64,000 nucleotides of DNA from Hylemonella gracilis str. Niagara R (lineage in GTDB: Bacteria; Pseudomonadota; Gammaproteobacteria; Burkholderiales; Burkholderiaceae_C), in NCBI RefSeq assembly GCF_000600295.1, contig NZ_JEMG01000001.1, positions 2,282,477 through 2,346,476 on the forward strand. Direction: 5' to 3'. Shown in pieces: positions 35,459 to 43,797 of the stretch. A model generated the notes under the pieces. It saw nothing but the letters and a program-made list of their open reading frames with translations. It made no database searches and was not told where the DNA came from. The translations under genes and the position numbers were made by a program. Every line of letters begins with the position of its first letter. The stretch's first letter is position 1.

Positions 35459-36486
35459 GGGTACACCTCCCCTCTTGGTAAGCATTCAATCCAGGCCTCG
35501 CGCAAGGCATCTTGGGCCTCGGGCGCCAGCACACCCAGGCGCACCCAGCCCGGCAGGCCGAAAGACGCCGCGTCACGCAGCTTGATGCCGCGCGCGCGCA
35601 AGGCAGGCAATGCCCGCGCCAAGGCAGGGGCGGACATGCCGGTGTCCGCGCAGAAGAAGTTGGCCAGGCTGGGCGCACAGCGCCAGCCCAGTGTGTCGCA
35701 GACACCGAGCTGCCGCACCTTCCAACTGCGCAAGGTGTCCAGGCTGGCACGCACCCAGCCCTGCACGTCGGCATCGGTCCAGGTCTGCAGCAAAGCCACA
35801 CCATGCGCGCCCAGAGGCCAGGAGGGGCACAGGGCTTCCAGTTCGTTCACCGCCGCACCGGCCTGCACAGGCACGATCACATAGGCCGCGCGCACGCCGG
35901 TCAGGCCCAGCGCCTTGTTCGGGGACCAGAGTTGCCAGACCCGGTCCAGCTCAGGCGCCGACAGGCTGGCTGTGCCCTCCAGGCGCAGCGGTTCGTAGGC
36001 GCGGTCCAGCACGCATCGGGGCGCGTCCTGCACCAAGGCGTCCTGAACCAGCGCGGCCAGACCGGGCTGTGCTTGTCCCAAGGGGCTGGAAGGCTCGCAA
36101 GCCCAGCTCAGGCCCGCGTCTTGCGCCATCGGCACCGGCGTCAAACCCCAGGCACGCGCCGCAGCCGCATAGTCGCGGTAGCTGTGTGCGGGCAGGCAAA
36201 CGCTGCGTGGGCCACGCCGCGCCGCCCAGGCGCTGACGCGGTGGATGAACTCACTCGCACTGGCGGCCAGCAGCACGCGGCCCGGCGCGACACCGTGGAA
36301 TTCGGCCAGGCGCGCACGCAGGGCAAAGTACGTCGGGTCCGGGTAATGGGCCGCATCAGCCAGTTGCACGGCCGCCAGCGCCCGGGGGCACGGCCCGCAG
36401 GCATTGGCGTTGGTGGAAAAGTCGAACTGCGGCACCCCCAGAGCATCAGGGCCGCCGTGCAGTTGCTGCATCGGTCCGAGGTTCAT
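35455..36486 (-). CDS. Threonine-phosphate decarboxylase-like aminotransferase-fold enzyme
   Basis: A 343-residue PLP enzyme of fold type I that by context makes (R)-1-amino-2-propanol phosphate for the nucleotide-loop linker (CobD of Salmonella, CobC of Pseudomonas naming). Visible motifs are LHGGPDALGVPQFDFSTNANACGP, PDPTYFALRARLAEFHGV and the PLP lysine in LWSPNKALGLTGVRAAY. A small duplication reads ALVQDALVQDA. ATGA overlaps link it with cbiB before and cobQ after. Confidence 0.9.
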   Translation of the reverse strand: MNLGPMQQLHGGPDALGVPQFDFSTNANACGPCPRALAAVQLADAAHYPDPTYFALRARLAEFHGVAPGRVLLAASASEFIHRVSAWAARRGPRSVCLPAHSYRDYAAAARAWGLTPVPMAQDAGLSWACEPSSPLGQAQPGLAALVQDALVQDAPRCVLDRAYEPLRLEGTASLSAPELDRVWQLWSPNKALGLTGVRAAYVIVPVQAGAAVNELEALCPSWPLGAHGVALLQTWTDADVQGWVRASLDTLRSWKVRQLGVCDTLGWRCAPSLANFFCADTGMSAPALARALPALRARGIKLRDAASFGLPGWVRLGVLAPEAQDALREAWIECLPRGEVYP

Positions 36487-37478
36487 GGCAGGTGCTCCGT
36501 GCCCCCACAAGCGCCCATGCACAAGGCGATCGAGAACAAGGCCAGCGAAGCCAGCACGCCCCCCAGCAGCAGCGCGCGCGTGCCCAGGCGTACGGCCAGT
36601 GCGGTGTCCGCGGGCTGGGGCGCGCGACCCTCGGCGTGCAGCGCATAGACACCGGGCTTGCTCAGGCGCACGTCCAGCGCCAGCGCCATGGCCGCCATGG
36701 GCCAGCCGCTATTGGGCGAGGGGGTCTGGCGTGCCTGGGCGGGCAGTCGCCGTGCTTGGGCCAGGCCCCGCGCACCCGCGGCCAGCAACAGCAAGGCCGC
36801 GGTGAGGCGTGCCGGCGCCCAGCTCAGCACATCGTCCGCGCGCGCCGCCCATTTGCCTGCCCAGGCCCAATTGCGTCCCTGGTACAGGCCCGGGTAGCCC
36901 CACATGGCGTCGGCCGTGTTGGCAAACCGGTAAAGCGCGGCGCCGGGCAGGCCCAGCAGCGCAAACCATAAGAGAGGCGCCACCACGGAATCGTTGAGGT
37001 TCTCGGCCAGGGTCTCGATGGCGCTTTCGCGCACCTGCGTGCCCGTGAGTGGGGTCACATCGCGGCTCACCAGCCAGCGCAGGCGCTCGCGGCCGGCATC
37101 CAGCGATTGGCCCAGCGCGGCCTCCACGGTCTCGACCTCGCTGCGCAACAAGTCCCAGGCCAGCAGCGGCTTGAGCAGGACGCCCAGGGCCAGGCCCGCA
37201 GCCCACCACGGCAGCATCAGCGCGACGGCCTGCAAACCCCAGGCCGCTCCTGAAACAATAGCAGCACCCAGACACCAGACCATGGCCGCGCGCCAGAAGG
37301 TCTTCCAGTCGCGGTGCTCCGGCTGCTGCACGGCGCCACGCTGCAGCCAGGCCCCGGCCCAGCCCAGGTATTGGCCCATCCAGACCACGGGGTGCAGGCG
37401 CGCGCGCGGCTCGCCCCAGGCGCGGTCCACGGCCAGGGCCACCCAGCCCGCCACCAGCAGCACGATCACCCCCACCAT
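36483..37478 (-). CDS. cbiB: Adenosylcobinamide-phosphate synthase
   Basis: Membrane protein that attaches the aminopropanol linker to adenosylcobyric acid (CbiB/CobD). The 331-residue product shows HPVVWMGQYLGW near residue 29, VSRDVTPLTGTQVRESAIETLAEN near 138, and FANTADAMWGYPGLYQGRNWAWAGKWAARADD near 186, all typical. The gene begins the base after the stop of the DUF1636 gene. Confidence 0.95.
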   Translation of the reverse strand: MVGVIVLLVAGWVALAVDRAWGEPRARLHPVVWMGQYLGWAGAWLQRGAVQQPEHRDWKTFWRAAMVWCLGAAIVSGAAWGLQAVALMLPWWAAGLALGVLLKPLLAWDLLRSEVETVEAALGQSLDAGRERLRWLVSRDVTPLTGTQVRESAIETLAENLNDSVVAPLLWFALLGLPGAALYRFANTADAMWGYPGLYQGRNWAWAGKWAARADDVLSWAPARLTAALLLLAAGARGLAQARRLPAQARQTPSPNSGWPMAAMALALDVRLSKPGVYALHAEGRAPQPADTALAVRLGTRALLLGGVLASLALFSIALCMGACGGTEHLP

Positions 37479-37964
37479 TCAACGGACCTCGGCCGTCGTG
37501 GCGGTGGCCGGATGGGCCACGGGGCTCACGGGGGGCAGGCGGGCCAGGATGCCGCTGCGCAAGCGCTCAGGCCGCGCGTTGCGCAGCAAGGTGCCATCGG
37601 CGCTGTCGCGGTGCAGGCGCGCGCAAGCGATGAGTTGCGCGGCGGTCTCGGCATCGGCGCGCAGGTCACCAAAGTAGTAGCTGAACTTGCCCGGTGCCTG
37701 CAGCGCCACGGTGCAGGCGCGGTCGCAGCCACTCATGCAGGCCAGGCCGCGCAGCGCGAGGCCCCGCAGCGCGTCCGACTGGCCAGCGTCGGAAGCTGCC
37801 GCGGGTTCAGCGCCCTGCTCGGCCTCGGCGTCCAGGGCGGCCCGCACGGCCTCGTACAGCAGTTGGCCCGGCGCCGTCTGTTCACGCGGAATGCCGGCCG
37901 GGCGACAGGTGGTGCAGACGACGAGGTCGGTGACGGCGGGTCCGCTCGGGGTGATGGAGGTCAT
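37479..37964 (-). CDS. DUF1636 family cysteine-rich protein
   Basis: A 161-residue protein of the DUF1636 group. It has CTTCRPAGI near the N-terminus and CMSGCDRACTVALQAPGKFSYYFGDL in the middle, a cysteine set that resembles the metal or [2Fe-2S] site of thioredoxin-like ferredoxins. Its place between the chelatase subunit and cbiB suggests a job in cobalt handling or reduction of the corrinoid, but none has been shown as far as I know. Confidence 0.82.
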   Translation of the reverse strand: MTSITPSGPAVTDLVVCTTCRPAGIPREQTAPGQLLYEAVRAALDAEAEQGAEPAAASDAGQSDALRGLALRGLACMSGCDRACTVALQAPGKFSYYFGDLRADAETAAQLIACARLHRDSADGTLLRNARPERLRSGILARLPPVSPVAHPATATTAEVR

Positions 37965-38003
37965 GGTCGGTCGGGAGTACACGGAAACATGGAGGGGACA
38001 GGT

Positions 38004-38687
38004 TCAAGCCGCAGCCGGGGCCAGGGGCCAGCCTGAAGCGGCGGGCACGACTTCAAAGGGACGCAGGTGGGTGGCGCCCCAGGCGGCGGCCCAGGCGGCA
38101 CAGCGGCCCACGGACTGGCGCGGATCGTCGAAATCCACGATGACCACGCGCTGCGCGGCGCGGGGCGCGCGTGCTTGTTCCAGCGTGCGCCCGTCGCTGA
38201 GCAGCCAAAGCCAGCGTTGCACCGGCCGTGCACCCGCAGGCCCGGGCCAGGCTCGGGCGGCGCGCCCCAGCAGGCGATCCGCCTCGTCCAGGGCCAGGGC
38301 CAGCGGCGTGCCGCCGCCACCGCCCAGCGGACGCAGGCGCGCCCGCGCGGGACGCCGCGCCGGTCCAGGCGGCACGAGCAGCTCGACGCCCTGGCCACCG
38401 AAGCGCAGCACCGCCACATCATCGCCCTGGCGCGCGGCCCGCTCCAGCAGGGCCTCCACATGCCCCTTGGCCAAGGCCAGACGACCCCGCTGGCGCATGG
38501 ACCCGGAAGTGTCGAGCACGATGCAGTGCAGGCGCGCGGCCCGCTCGGGCAAGACAGGGTGACGCAGGTGCTGGCGCGCCAGGCGCGTGGGCCCCTTGGC
38601 AAGCAAGGTCGGCAACCAGGCGATGGCCGCGCCCTGGGCGCGCGCGCCAGGTGCACGGGGGCTCGCAGAAGTATGGGGAGGCAACAT
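38004..38687 (-). CDS. chlD: Chelatase VWA domain (ChlD C-terminal part)
   Basis: Von Willebrand A domain of a magnesium/cobalt chelatase medium subunit. The MIDAS motif DTSGSM lies near residue 59 counting from ATG 38687, with RFGGQGVELLVPP and GGGGGTPLALALDEAD downstream. The frame is open back to 38825, overlapping the ATPase gene by 79 bases in the -1 frame. ATG 38687 has a poor ribosome-binding site. A -1 frameshift at 38753-38759 would fuse it to the ATPase as one protein of about 632 residues (38004-39901), the normal layout of ChlD. Confidence 0.85.
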   Translation of the reverse strand: MLPPHTSASPRAPGARAQGAAIAWLPTLLAKGPTRLARQHLRHPVLPERAARLHCIVLDTSGSMRQRGRLALAKGHVEALLERAARQGDDVAVLRFGGQGVELLVPPGPARRPARARLRPLGGGGGTPLALALDEADRLLGRAARAWPGPAGARPVQRWLWLLSDGRTLEQARAPRAAQRVVIVDFDDPRQSVGRCAAWAAAWGATHLRPFEVVPAASGWPLAPAAA

Positions 38688-38697
38688 CGTCGTGGGT

Positions 38698-38759
38698 GGC
38701 CACCGCCCGCCACCCGGCCCTGTTCGGGCTGGGCGGCTGGGGTGGCCTAGGCTTTTTTT
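38698..38759 (-). promoter_or_regulatory. Predicted programmed -1 frameshift signal
   Basis: On the minus strand the ATPase frame reads GCA-AAA-AAA-GCC-TAG. The heptamer A-AAA-AAA (38759-38753) is a classic -1 slippery site. After a 5-base spacer (GCCTA) comes a long stem-loop, 38747-38698: outer pair GGCCACC/GGTGGCC, inner pair GCCGCCCAGCCC/GGGCCGGGTGGC with one mismatch and one G-U, loop GAACA. Slipping back one base continues into the VWA frame. Without slipping, translation ends at TAG two codons later. Confidence 0.8.
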
Positions 38760-39901
38760 GCGGGCCACCCCGCGACGCGGGGCACCGCCGTCATGCCTTC
38801 GGGCTGGGCGGGCAAGGCGCCCCAATCGCCTTGAGGCGCGGGCTGGGCCTTGGAGGCCGGGTCATGGCGCGCGGCAGGCGAGCGCGTCTCGGTACGCGGG
38901 GTGCCCGACGGGGCCACCGCATGCACGCCCTGCGAAGGCGTCTGCGGAACGGCGGACGCCGCTGGCCCGGACGCCTGCGGCCCTGCGCCACGGCCCACCT
39001 CGTCCCGCGCACCCTGCCCCTCCCGGACCAGCCTGCGGTGCGCCAGCGCCAATTCGGCCACGGCATCCACGTCGGCCACCGTCACTACGGCACGGGCCTG
39101 CAGTGCGGCCAGCGCACGCGCGGCCCGCAGCATGACGAGGTCGGCGCGTACACCATCCACACCCGCGTTCAGTGCGCGGTCCGCGGCGTGGCGCAGCACC
39201 TCGTCCGACCAAGCCAAACGCGGCAAGGCCGCGCGCGCCGCGACCAGGGCAGCCCCCAGAGCGTGCTGCCGCGGCGCATGCTGCTCGGCCAGGGCGAGCG
39301 GGTCGGCGTCGAAGTCCAGGCGTGCACGCAGGATGGCAGCGCGCTGTTGCGCATCCGTCGGGTTGTCCAGCGTCACCGACAGGCCGAAGCGGTCCAGCAG
39401 CTGGGGGCGCAAATCCCCCTCCTCCGGGTTCATGGTGCCCACCAGCACAAAGCGTGCGGCATGCTGGTGGGAAATGCCGTCGCGCTCCACGGTGTTCACG
39501 CCGCTGGCGGCCACGTCCAGCAAGGCGTCCACCAGGGCATCGGGCAGCAGATTGACCTCGTCGACGTACAGCACGCCCTCGTGCGCGCGGGCCACCAAGC
39601 CCGGCGCCAGGCGCACCTGGCCGTCGCGCAGCACGTCTTCCACATTGAGCGTGCCCACCAGCTGCTCCAGGCTGGCGGCCAGCGGCAGCGTCACGAAGGG
39701 TGCGCCGGGCAGCAGTGCGGCCAGGGCACGCGCCGCGGTGGACTTGGCCGTGCCGCGCGGGCCACTGATGAGCACACCGCCGATGCCCGGGTCGATGGCG
39801 GCGAGTTGCAGGGCCAGTTGCAGGGTCGGCTGCCCCACCAGCGCGGTGAAGGGAAAGGCAGGGCGCAAGGTGCTGGTGACGGCGGGCGGGTGGTCGGTCA
39901 T
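38747..39901 (-). CDS. Chelatase AAA+ ATPase (ChlI/BchI-like; also N-terminal part of ChlD)
   Basis: A 384-residue AAA+ protein that powers metal insertion together with CobN. Walker A GPRGTAKST is at residues 47-55, Walker B VLYVDEVN near 110-117, and the sensor block VGTMNPEEGDLRPQLLDRFGL near 170. After about residue 300 comes a Pro/Ala/Gln-rich linker, and the frame ends GWPAKKA right after a slippery A7. Start ATG 39901 overlaps the cobN stop by ATGA. The short product would be the ATPase subunit; frameshifting adds the VWA domain. Confidence 0.9.
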   Translation of the reverse strand: MTDHPPAVTSTLRPAFPFTALVGQPTLQLALQLAAIDPGIGGVLISGPRGTAKSTAARALAALLPGAPFVTLPLAASLEQLVGTLNVEDVLRDGQVRLAPGLVARAHEGVLYVDEVNLLPDALVDALLDVAASGVNTVERDGISHQHAARFVLVGTMNPEEGDLRPQLLDRFGLSVTLDNPTDAQQRAAILRARLDFDADPLALAEQHAPRQHALGAALVAARAALPRLAWSDEVLRHAADRALNAGVDGVRADLVMLRAARALAALQARAVVTVADVDAVAELALAHRRLVREGQGARDEVGRGAGPQASGPAASAVPQTPSQGVHAVAPSGTPRTETRSPAARHDPASKAQPAPQGDWGALPAQPEGMTAVPRVAGWPAKKA

Positions 39902-42900
39902 GGCAAAGGTCCTTCTCCGTGTTCTTCGAGCCGGCGCTCCAGTGCCAGCAGATGGTCTTGGATGCGCGCGCGGTGTTCGCCGGGCTCGACCCAGAGGCCT
40001 CGCTGCATGGCCTCCAGCAGGCGTTCGCCAATGCTGCGCAGGGCGCCCGGGTTGTGTTGCTGCAAAAAGGCGCGGTTGGTCTCGTTGTGCAGGTAGGCCT
40101 CGGCCACCAGCGCGTACTGGTGGTCGCCCACCACGCCGGTGGTGGCGTCGAAGGCGAACAGGTAGTCCACCGTGGCCGCCATTTCGAACGCGCCCTTGTA
40201 GCCATGGCGGCGCACGCCTTCCAACCATTTGGGGTTGACGGCCCGCGACCGCACCACGCGCGCCACCTCCTCGCCCAGGGTGCGGATGCGCGGCGCGCCA
40301 GGCACGCTGAAGTCACCGTGGTAGAGGGCGGCCGCCCTGCCGGCCAGCTGCGCCACGGCCACGGCCATGCCGCCCTGGAATTGGTAGTAGTCGTCCGAAT
40401 CGAGCACATCGTGCTCTCGGTTGTCCTGGTTGTGCAGGACAGCGTCAAGGCCGCGCAGGCGCTGTTCGAAGCTGGTGCGCGCCGGCACGCCATGGCCACC
40501 GCCTTGGCCTTCCTGGTCTGGCCCTCGTCCATAGGCAAAGGCACCGGCGCGCAAATACGCCTGAGCCAAGTCCGCGCCGTCGTTCCAACGCCCGCTCGCC
40601 ATCAACTCCTGCAAACCGGCACCGTACCCGCCGGGGCGTGGACCGAAGACGCGCCAGGTGGCTTCGCGCTGCGCCGCCTCGGCGCTCAAGCCCTGGGCTT
40701 GGCGCTGCGCCGCTTCGCGCCGCACCCGCGCACGGATGGGGTTCACCTCATCGGGTTCGTCGTCTTCATCGATGGCTGCAACGGCACGCACGGCCGTGTC
40801 GAAGAGGTCGATCACATTCGGAAAGGCATCCCGGAAGAAGCCCGAGACGCGCAGCGTCACGTCCACGCGCGGGCGGTTGCGCACGGCCATGGGCAGCACC
40901 TCGATGTCCACCACCCGGCTGCTGCCTGCCGCCCACTTCGGCCGCACGCCCAGCAGCGCGAAGGCCTGGGCGATGTCCTCGCCCCCGGTGCGCATGGTGC
41001 TGGTGCCCCAGACCGAGAGACCCACCTGAGCCGGCATCACGCCATGGTCCTGCAGATGACGCTCGACCACACGCTCGGCGGCGGCGGCGCCCATGGCATA
41101 GGCGGTCTGCGTGGGCACGGCGCGCGTGTCCACCGAATAGAAGTTGCGCCCCGTGGGCAGCACATCGGGCCGGCCACGCGAAGGCGCACCGCTGGGCCCG
41201 GCGGGCACATGCCGCCCGTCCAAGCCGGCCAGGCACTGCGCGATCTCCTCGGGGCCGCAGGCGTCCAAGCGCGGGCGCAGCACGGCGCGCAGGCGCTGCA
41301 GCACAGGAGCTGTGTGGGGCCAGGCCTGCAACCCGACTCCGGCGTCCGTCGTGTCCTGCGCATCGCCCAGCACATGGCGCTGTACCAGCTCGCGCGCCAG
41401 CAGCTCCAAACGCTCGCGCGTGTGGCCGGCATGGCGCCAGGCGACGCGGCTCAAGTCTTGCAACACGGCGGGACGCGGCCCCTGCCAAGGTGTGGACCAG
41501 TCAGGGTTGAGCGCCTGGAAGCCGTCCACGCCCTCCAGGCCCAGATCGCGCGCCAGGGCCTCCAGCAGGCTGAGTTGTCCAGGCGCCGTGCCGGCGGGAA
41601 ACCGCGCCAACGCCACCAGGGTGTCGACGCGCTGGCGGCCCTGGGGCGAACTGCCCAGGATGTGCAGGCCGTCGCGGATCTGCGATTCCTTGATCTCGCA
41701 GAGGTAGGCGTCGAGGCGCCGCAGCAGTGCTTCGCGGCCAGCGTCATCGACGGGTTGGGCAAAACCCAGCTCGGTGTGCAGGCCGTCGCGCAGCACGTGT
41801 TGCAGGATGTCCGCGCGCAGCAGCCTTGCGCGGCGTGGGTCCATCGCCAAGGCTTCGTAGTACTCGTCCATCTGGCGCTCGAGCGCCTGCAGCGGCCCAT
41901 AGGTCTCGGCGCGCGTCAGCGCCGGCATCAGGTGGTCGATGATGACGGCCTGTGCGCGGCGCTTGGCCTGACTGCCCTCGCCCGGGTCATTGACGATGAA
42001 GGGGTAGAGATGCGGCAGCGGGCCCAGGATGGCGTCGGGCCAACAGGTCGCGCCCAAGGCCACGCTCTTGCCGGGCAGCCATTCCAGGTTGCCGTGCTTG
42101 CCCACATGCACCACCGCATCCACCGCGAACTGGCGGCGCAGCCAGAAGTAGAACGCGAGGTAGCCGTGCGGGGGCACCAGGTCGGCATCGTGGTAGTTGG
42201 CCACCAGGTCCAGGTCGCGCCCGCGCGCGGGCTGGATGCCGACGAACACATTCCCCAGTCGCAAGCCAGCCACCATGAAACGGCCGTTGCGCACCATGGG
42301 GTCGTGTTCGGGCGCGTCCCACAAGGCCGTGACAGCGTCCCGGCTGGCGGCATCCAGGCGGTTGAAGTCTTGCATGTAATCGGCCAAGGACAGGCTCTGC
42401 CCCGCCGGTCGGACGTCATTCGCATCAAGGTTGTTGGTCACGCCCGCCACCAAGGCGGCGATCAGCGCGTCGCCCGTCTTGGGCACATCACCGGTCGCAT
42501 ATCCGGCGCCCTGCATGGCGCGCAGCAAGGCCACGGTGGAGGCCGGGGTGTCCAGGCCCACACCATTGGCCAGACGCGCGTCGTCGTTGGGGTAGTTGGC
42601 GAGGATGAGCGCCACGCGCTTGTCCGCGTTCGGCGTGTCGCGCAGCGCGCACCAGCGCCGCGCCAGTTCGGCCACGAAGGCGATGCGATCGGGCTCGGGC
42701 TGGTAACGCGCCACGTCCATCTCGGTGCGCTCGCAACGCCAGGCCAGGCCCTTGAAGCTGATGGCGCGCGTGACGATGCGGCCGTCCACCTCGGGCAGCA
42801 CCACCTGCATGGCCAGGTCACGCGGGCTCAGGCCATGCGGATCGGCCTGCCATTGCTCCTGCGCGCAACCCGCGGTGATGAGCTGCAGCACCGGGGCATC

Positions 42901-43767
42901 GCCCGCCAGCGCTTCGGCCGCGTTGCCCAGCGGGCTGTCGCCGTCCCCCGCATCCAGGCTGCTCAGCGCGAAACTGGTGGCGTTGAGCACCACGCCCACA
43001 CGGTGCTGCTGCGCCAGCTCGCGCAGCAGGGCCAGGCTGGCAGGGTTCTTGAGCGAGTCCACGGCCACGGCCACGCTGTTGAGCCCCTGCGCGGACAGTT
43101 CGGCCTGCAGGGCCTCGAACACCGCCGTGTTGCCGGACTGCCAGTGCGCGCGGTAGTACACCAGCAAGGCCACGGGCGCGCCCGCGCGCCAGGGCAGGTC
43201 CGCCGCCGCACCCTGGGGCGGGACCACCAGCGCCGACGGCAGCGCGGCCGCAGCGGCGGGCCGCGCGCCCCGGCCGAAAGCGGCATGCGCGATCAGGGCG
43301 AAGAAACTGTGCGCATGGTCCGGCCCCCCCTCACGCAGGCAGCGCCAAAGGTGGCGACAGTCCTCGTGCGAGGCGGTGCTGCGCAAGAGCAGTTGCAGGT
43401 CTTCGCCAAAGTCCCCCGAGAACAGGGCCAGCCATTGGCCCTGCGCGCGCGCCTGCTCCTGTGCGCGCTCGACCAGATAAGCCCAGTCACTCGCCGCGCC
43501 CAAGTGGTCAATGACCACCACGCGCGCATGCTGCAGCACCTCGTCCACGTACAGGTCGACCGAAGCGGGCTGGCGCAGCCACATCAGATTGGCCAGGCGC
43601 ACGGTCGGAAAATCGTCGGGCAAGGCCCGCGCCGCATCGGACAACAAGGCCAGTGTGGTGTCGGCCGCGCTGAGCACCACGATGTCCCCCGGCGTCTGGG
43701 CCACGCGCACCACGCCCTGGCCACCGTCGTCGACGTGGCCGCCCGGGCGGGTGGAAAGCAGGTGCAT
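39898..43767 (-). CDS. cobN: Cobaltochelatase large subunit
   Basis: A 1289-residue CobN/BchH-family protein that inserts cobalt into hydrogenobyrinic acid a,c-diamide, with ATP hydrolysis by the partner subunits. Recognisable stretches are HVGKHGNLEWLPGKSVALG near residue 555, GRNFYSVDTRAVPT near 885 and KWLEGVRRHGYKGAFEMAATVDYLFAFDATTGVV near 1180. The length is normal. It is encoded directly before the ATPase/VWA gene and 30 bases after cobW. The opposite strand has a long open frame, which I take as a composition artefact. Confidence 0.97.
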   Translation of the reverse strand: MHLLSTRPGGHVDDGGQGVVRVAQTPGDIVVLSAADTTLALLSDAARALPDDFPTVRLANLMWLRQPASVDLYVDEVLQHARVVVIDHLGAASDWAYLVERAQEQARAQGQWLALFSGDFGEDLQLLLRSTASHEDCRHLWRCLREGGPDHAHSFFALIAHAAFGRGARPAAAAALPSALVVPPQGAAADLPWRAGAPVALLVYYRAHWQSGNTAVFEALQAELSAQGLNSVAVAVDSLKNPASLALLRELAQQHRVGVVLNATSFALSSLDAGDGDSPLGNAAEALAGDAPVLQLITAGCAQEQWQADPHGLSPRDLAMQVVLPEVDGRIVTRAISFKGLAWRCERTEMDVARYQPEPDRIAFVAELARRWCALRDTPNADKRVALILANYPNDDARLANGVGLDTPASTVALLRAMQGAGYATGDVPKTGDALIAALVAGVTNNLDANDVRPAGQSLSLADYMQDFNRLDAASRDAVTALWDAPEHDPMVRNGRFMVAGLRLGNVFVGIQPARGRDLDLVANYHDADLVPPHGYLAFYFWLRRQFAVDAVVHVGKHGNLEWLPGKSVALGATCWPDAILGPLPHLYPFIVNDPGEGSQAKRRAQAVIIDHLMPALTRAETYGPLQALERQMDEYYEALAMDPRRARLLRADILQHVLRDGLHTELGFAQPVDDAGREALLRRLDAYLCEIKESQIRDGLHILGSSPQGRQRVDTLVALARFPAGTAPGQLSLLEALARDLGLEGVDGFQALNPDWSTPWQGPRPAVLQDLSRVAWRHAGHTRERLELLARELVQRHVLGDAQDTTDAGVGLQAWPHTAPVLQRLRAVLRPRLDACGPEEIAQCLAGLDGRHVPAGPSGAPSRGRPDVLPTGRNFYSVDTRAVPTQTAYAMGAAAAERVVERHLQDHGVMPAQVGLSVWGTSTMRTGGEDIAQAFALLGVRPKWAAGSSRVVDIEVLPMAVRNRPRVDVTLRVSGFFRDAFPNVIDLFDTAVRAVAAIDEDDEPDEVNPIRARVRREAAQRQAQGLSAEAAQREATWRVFGPRPGGYGAGLQELMASGRWNDGADLAQAYLRAGAFAYGRGPDQEGQGGGHGVPARTSFEQRLRGLDAVLHNQDNREHDVLDSDDYYQFQGGMAVAVAQLAGRAAALYHGDFSVPGAPRIRTLGEEVARVVRSRAVNPKWLEGVRRHGYKGAFEMAATVDYLFAFDATTGVVGDHQYALVAEAYLHNETNRAFLQQHNPGALRSIGERLLEAMQRGLWVEPGEHRARIQDHLLALERRLEEHGEGPLP

Positions 43768-43797
43768 GGCGGGTGTCCGGAGACAGGTGGCTCGCGC

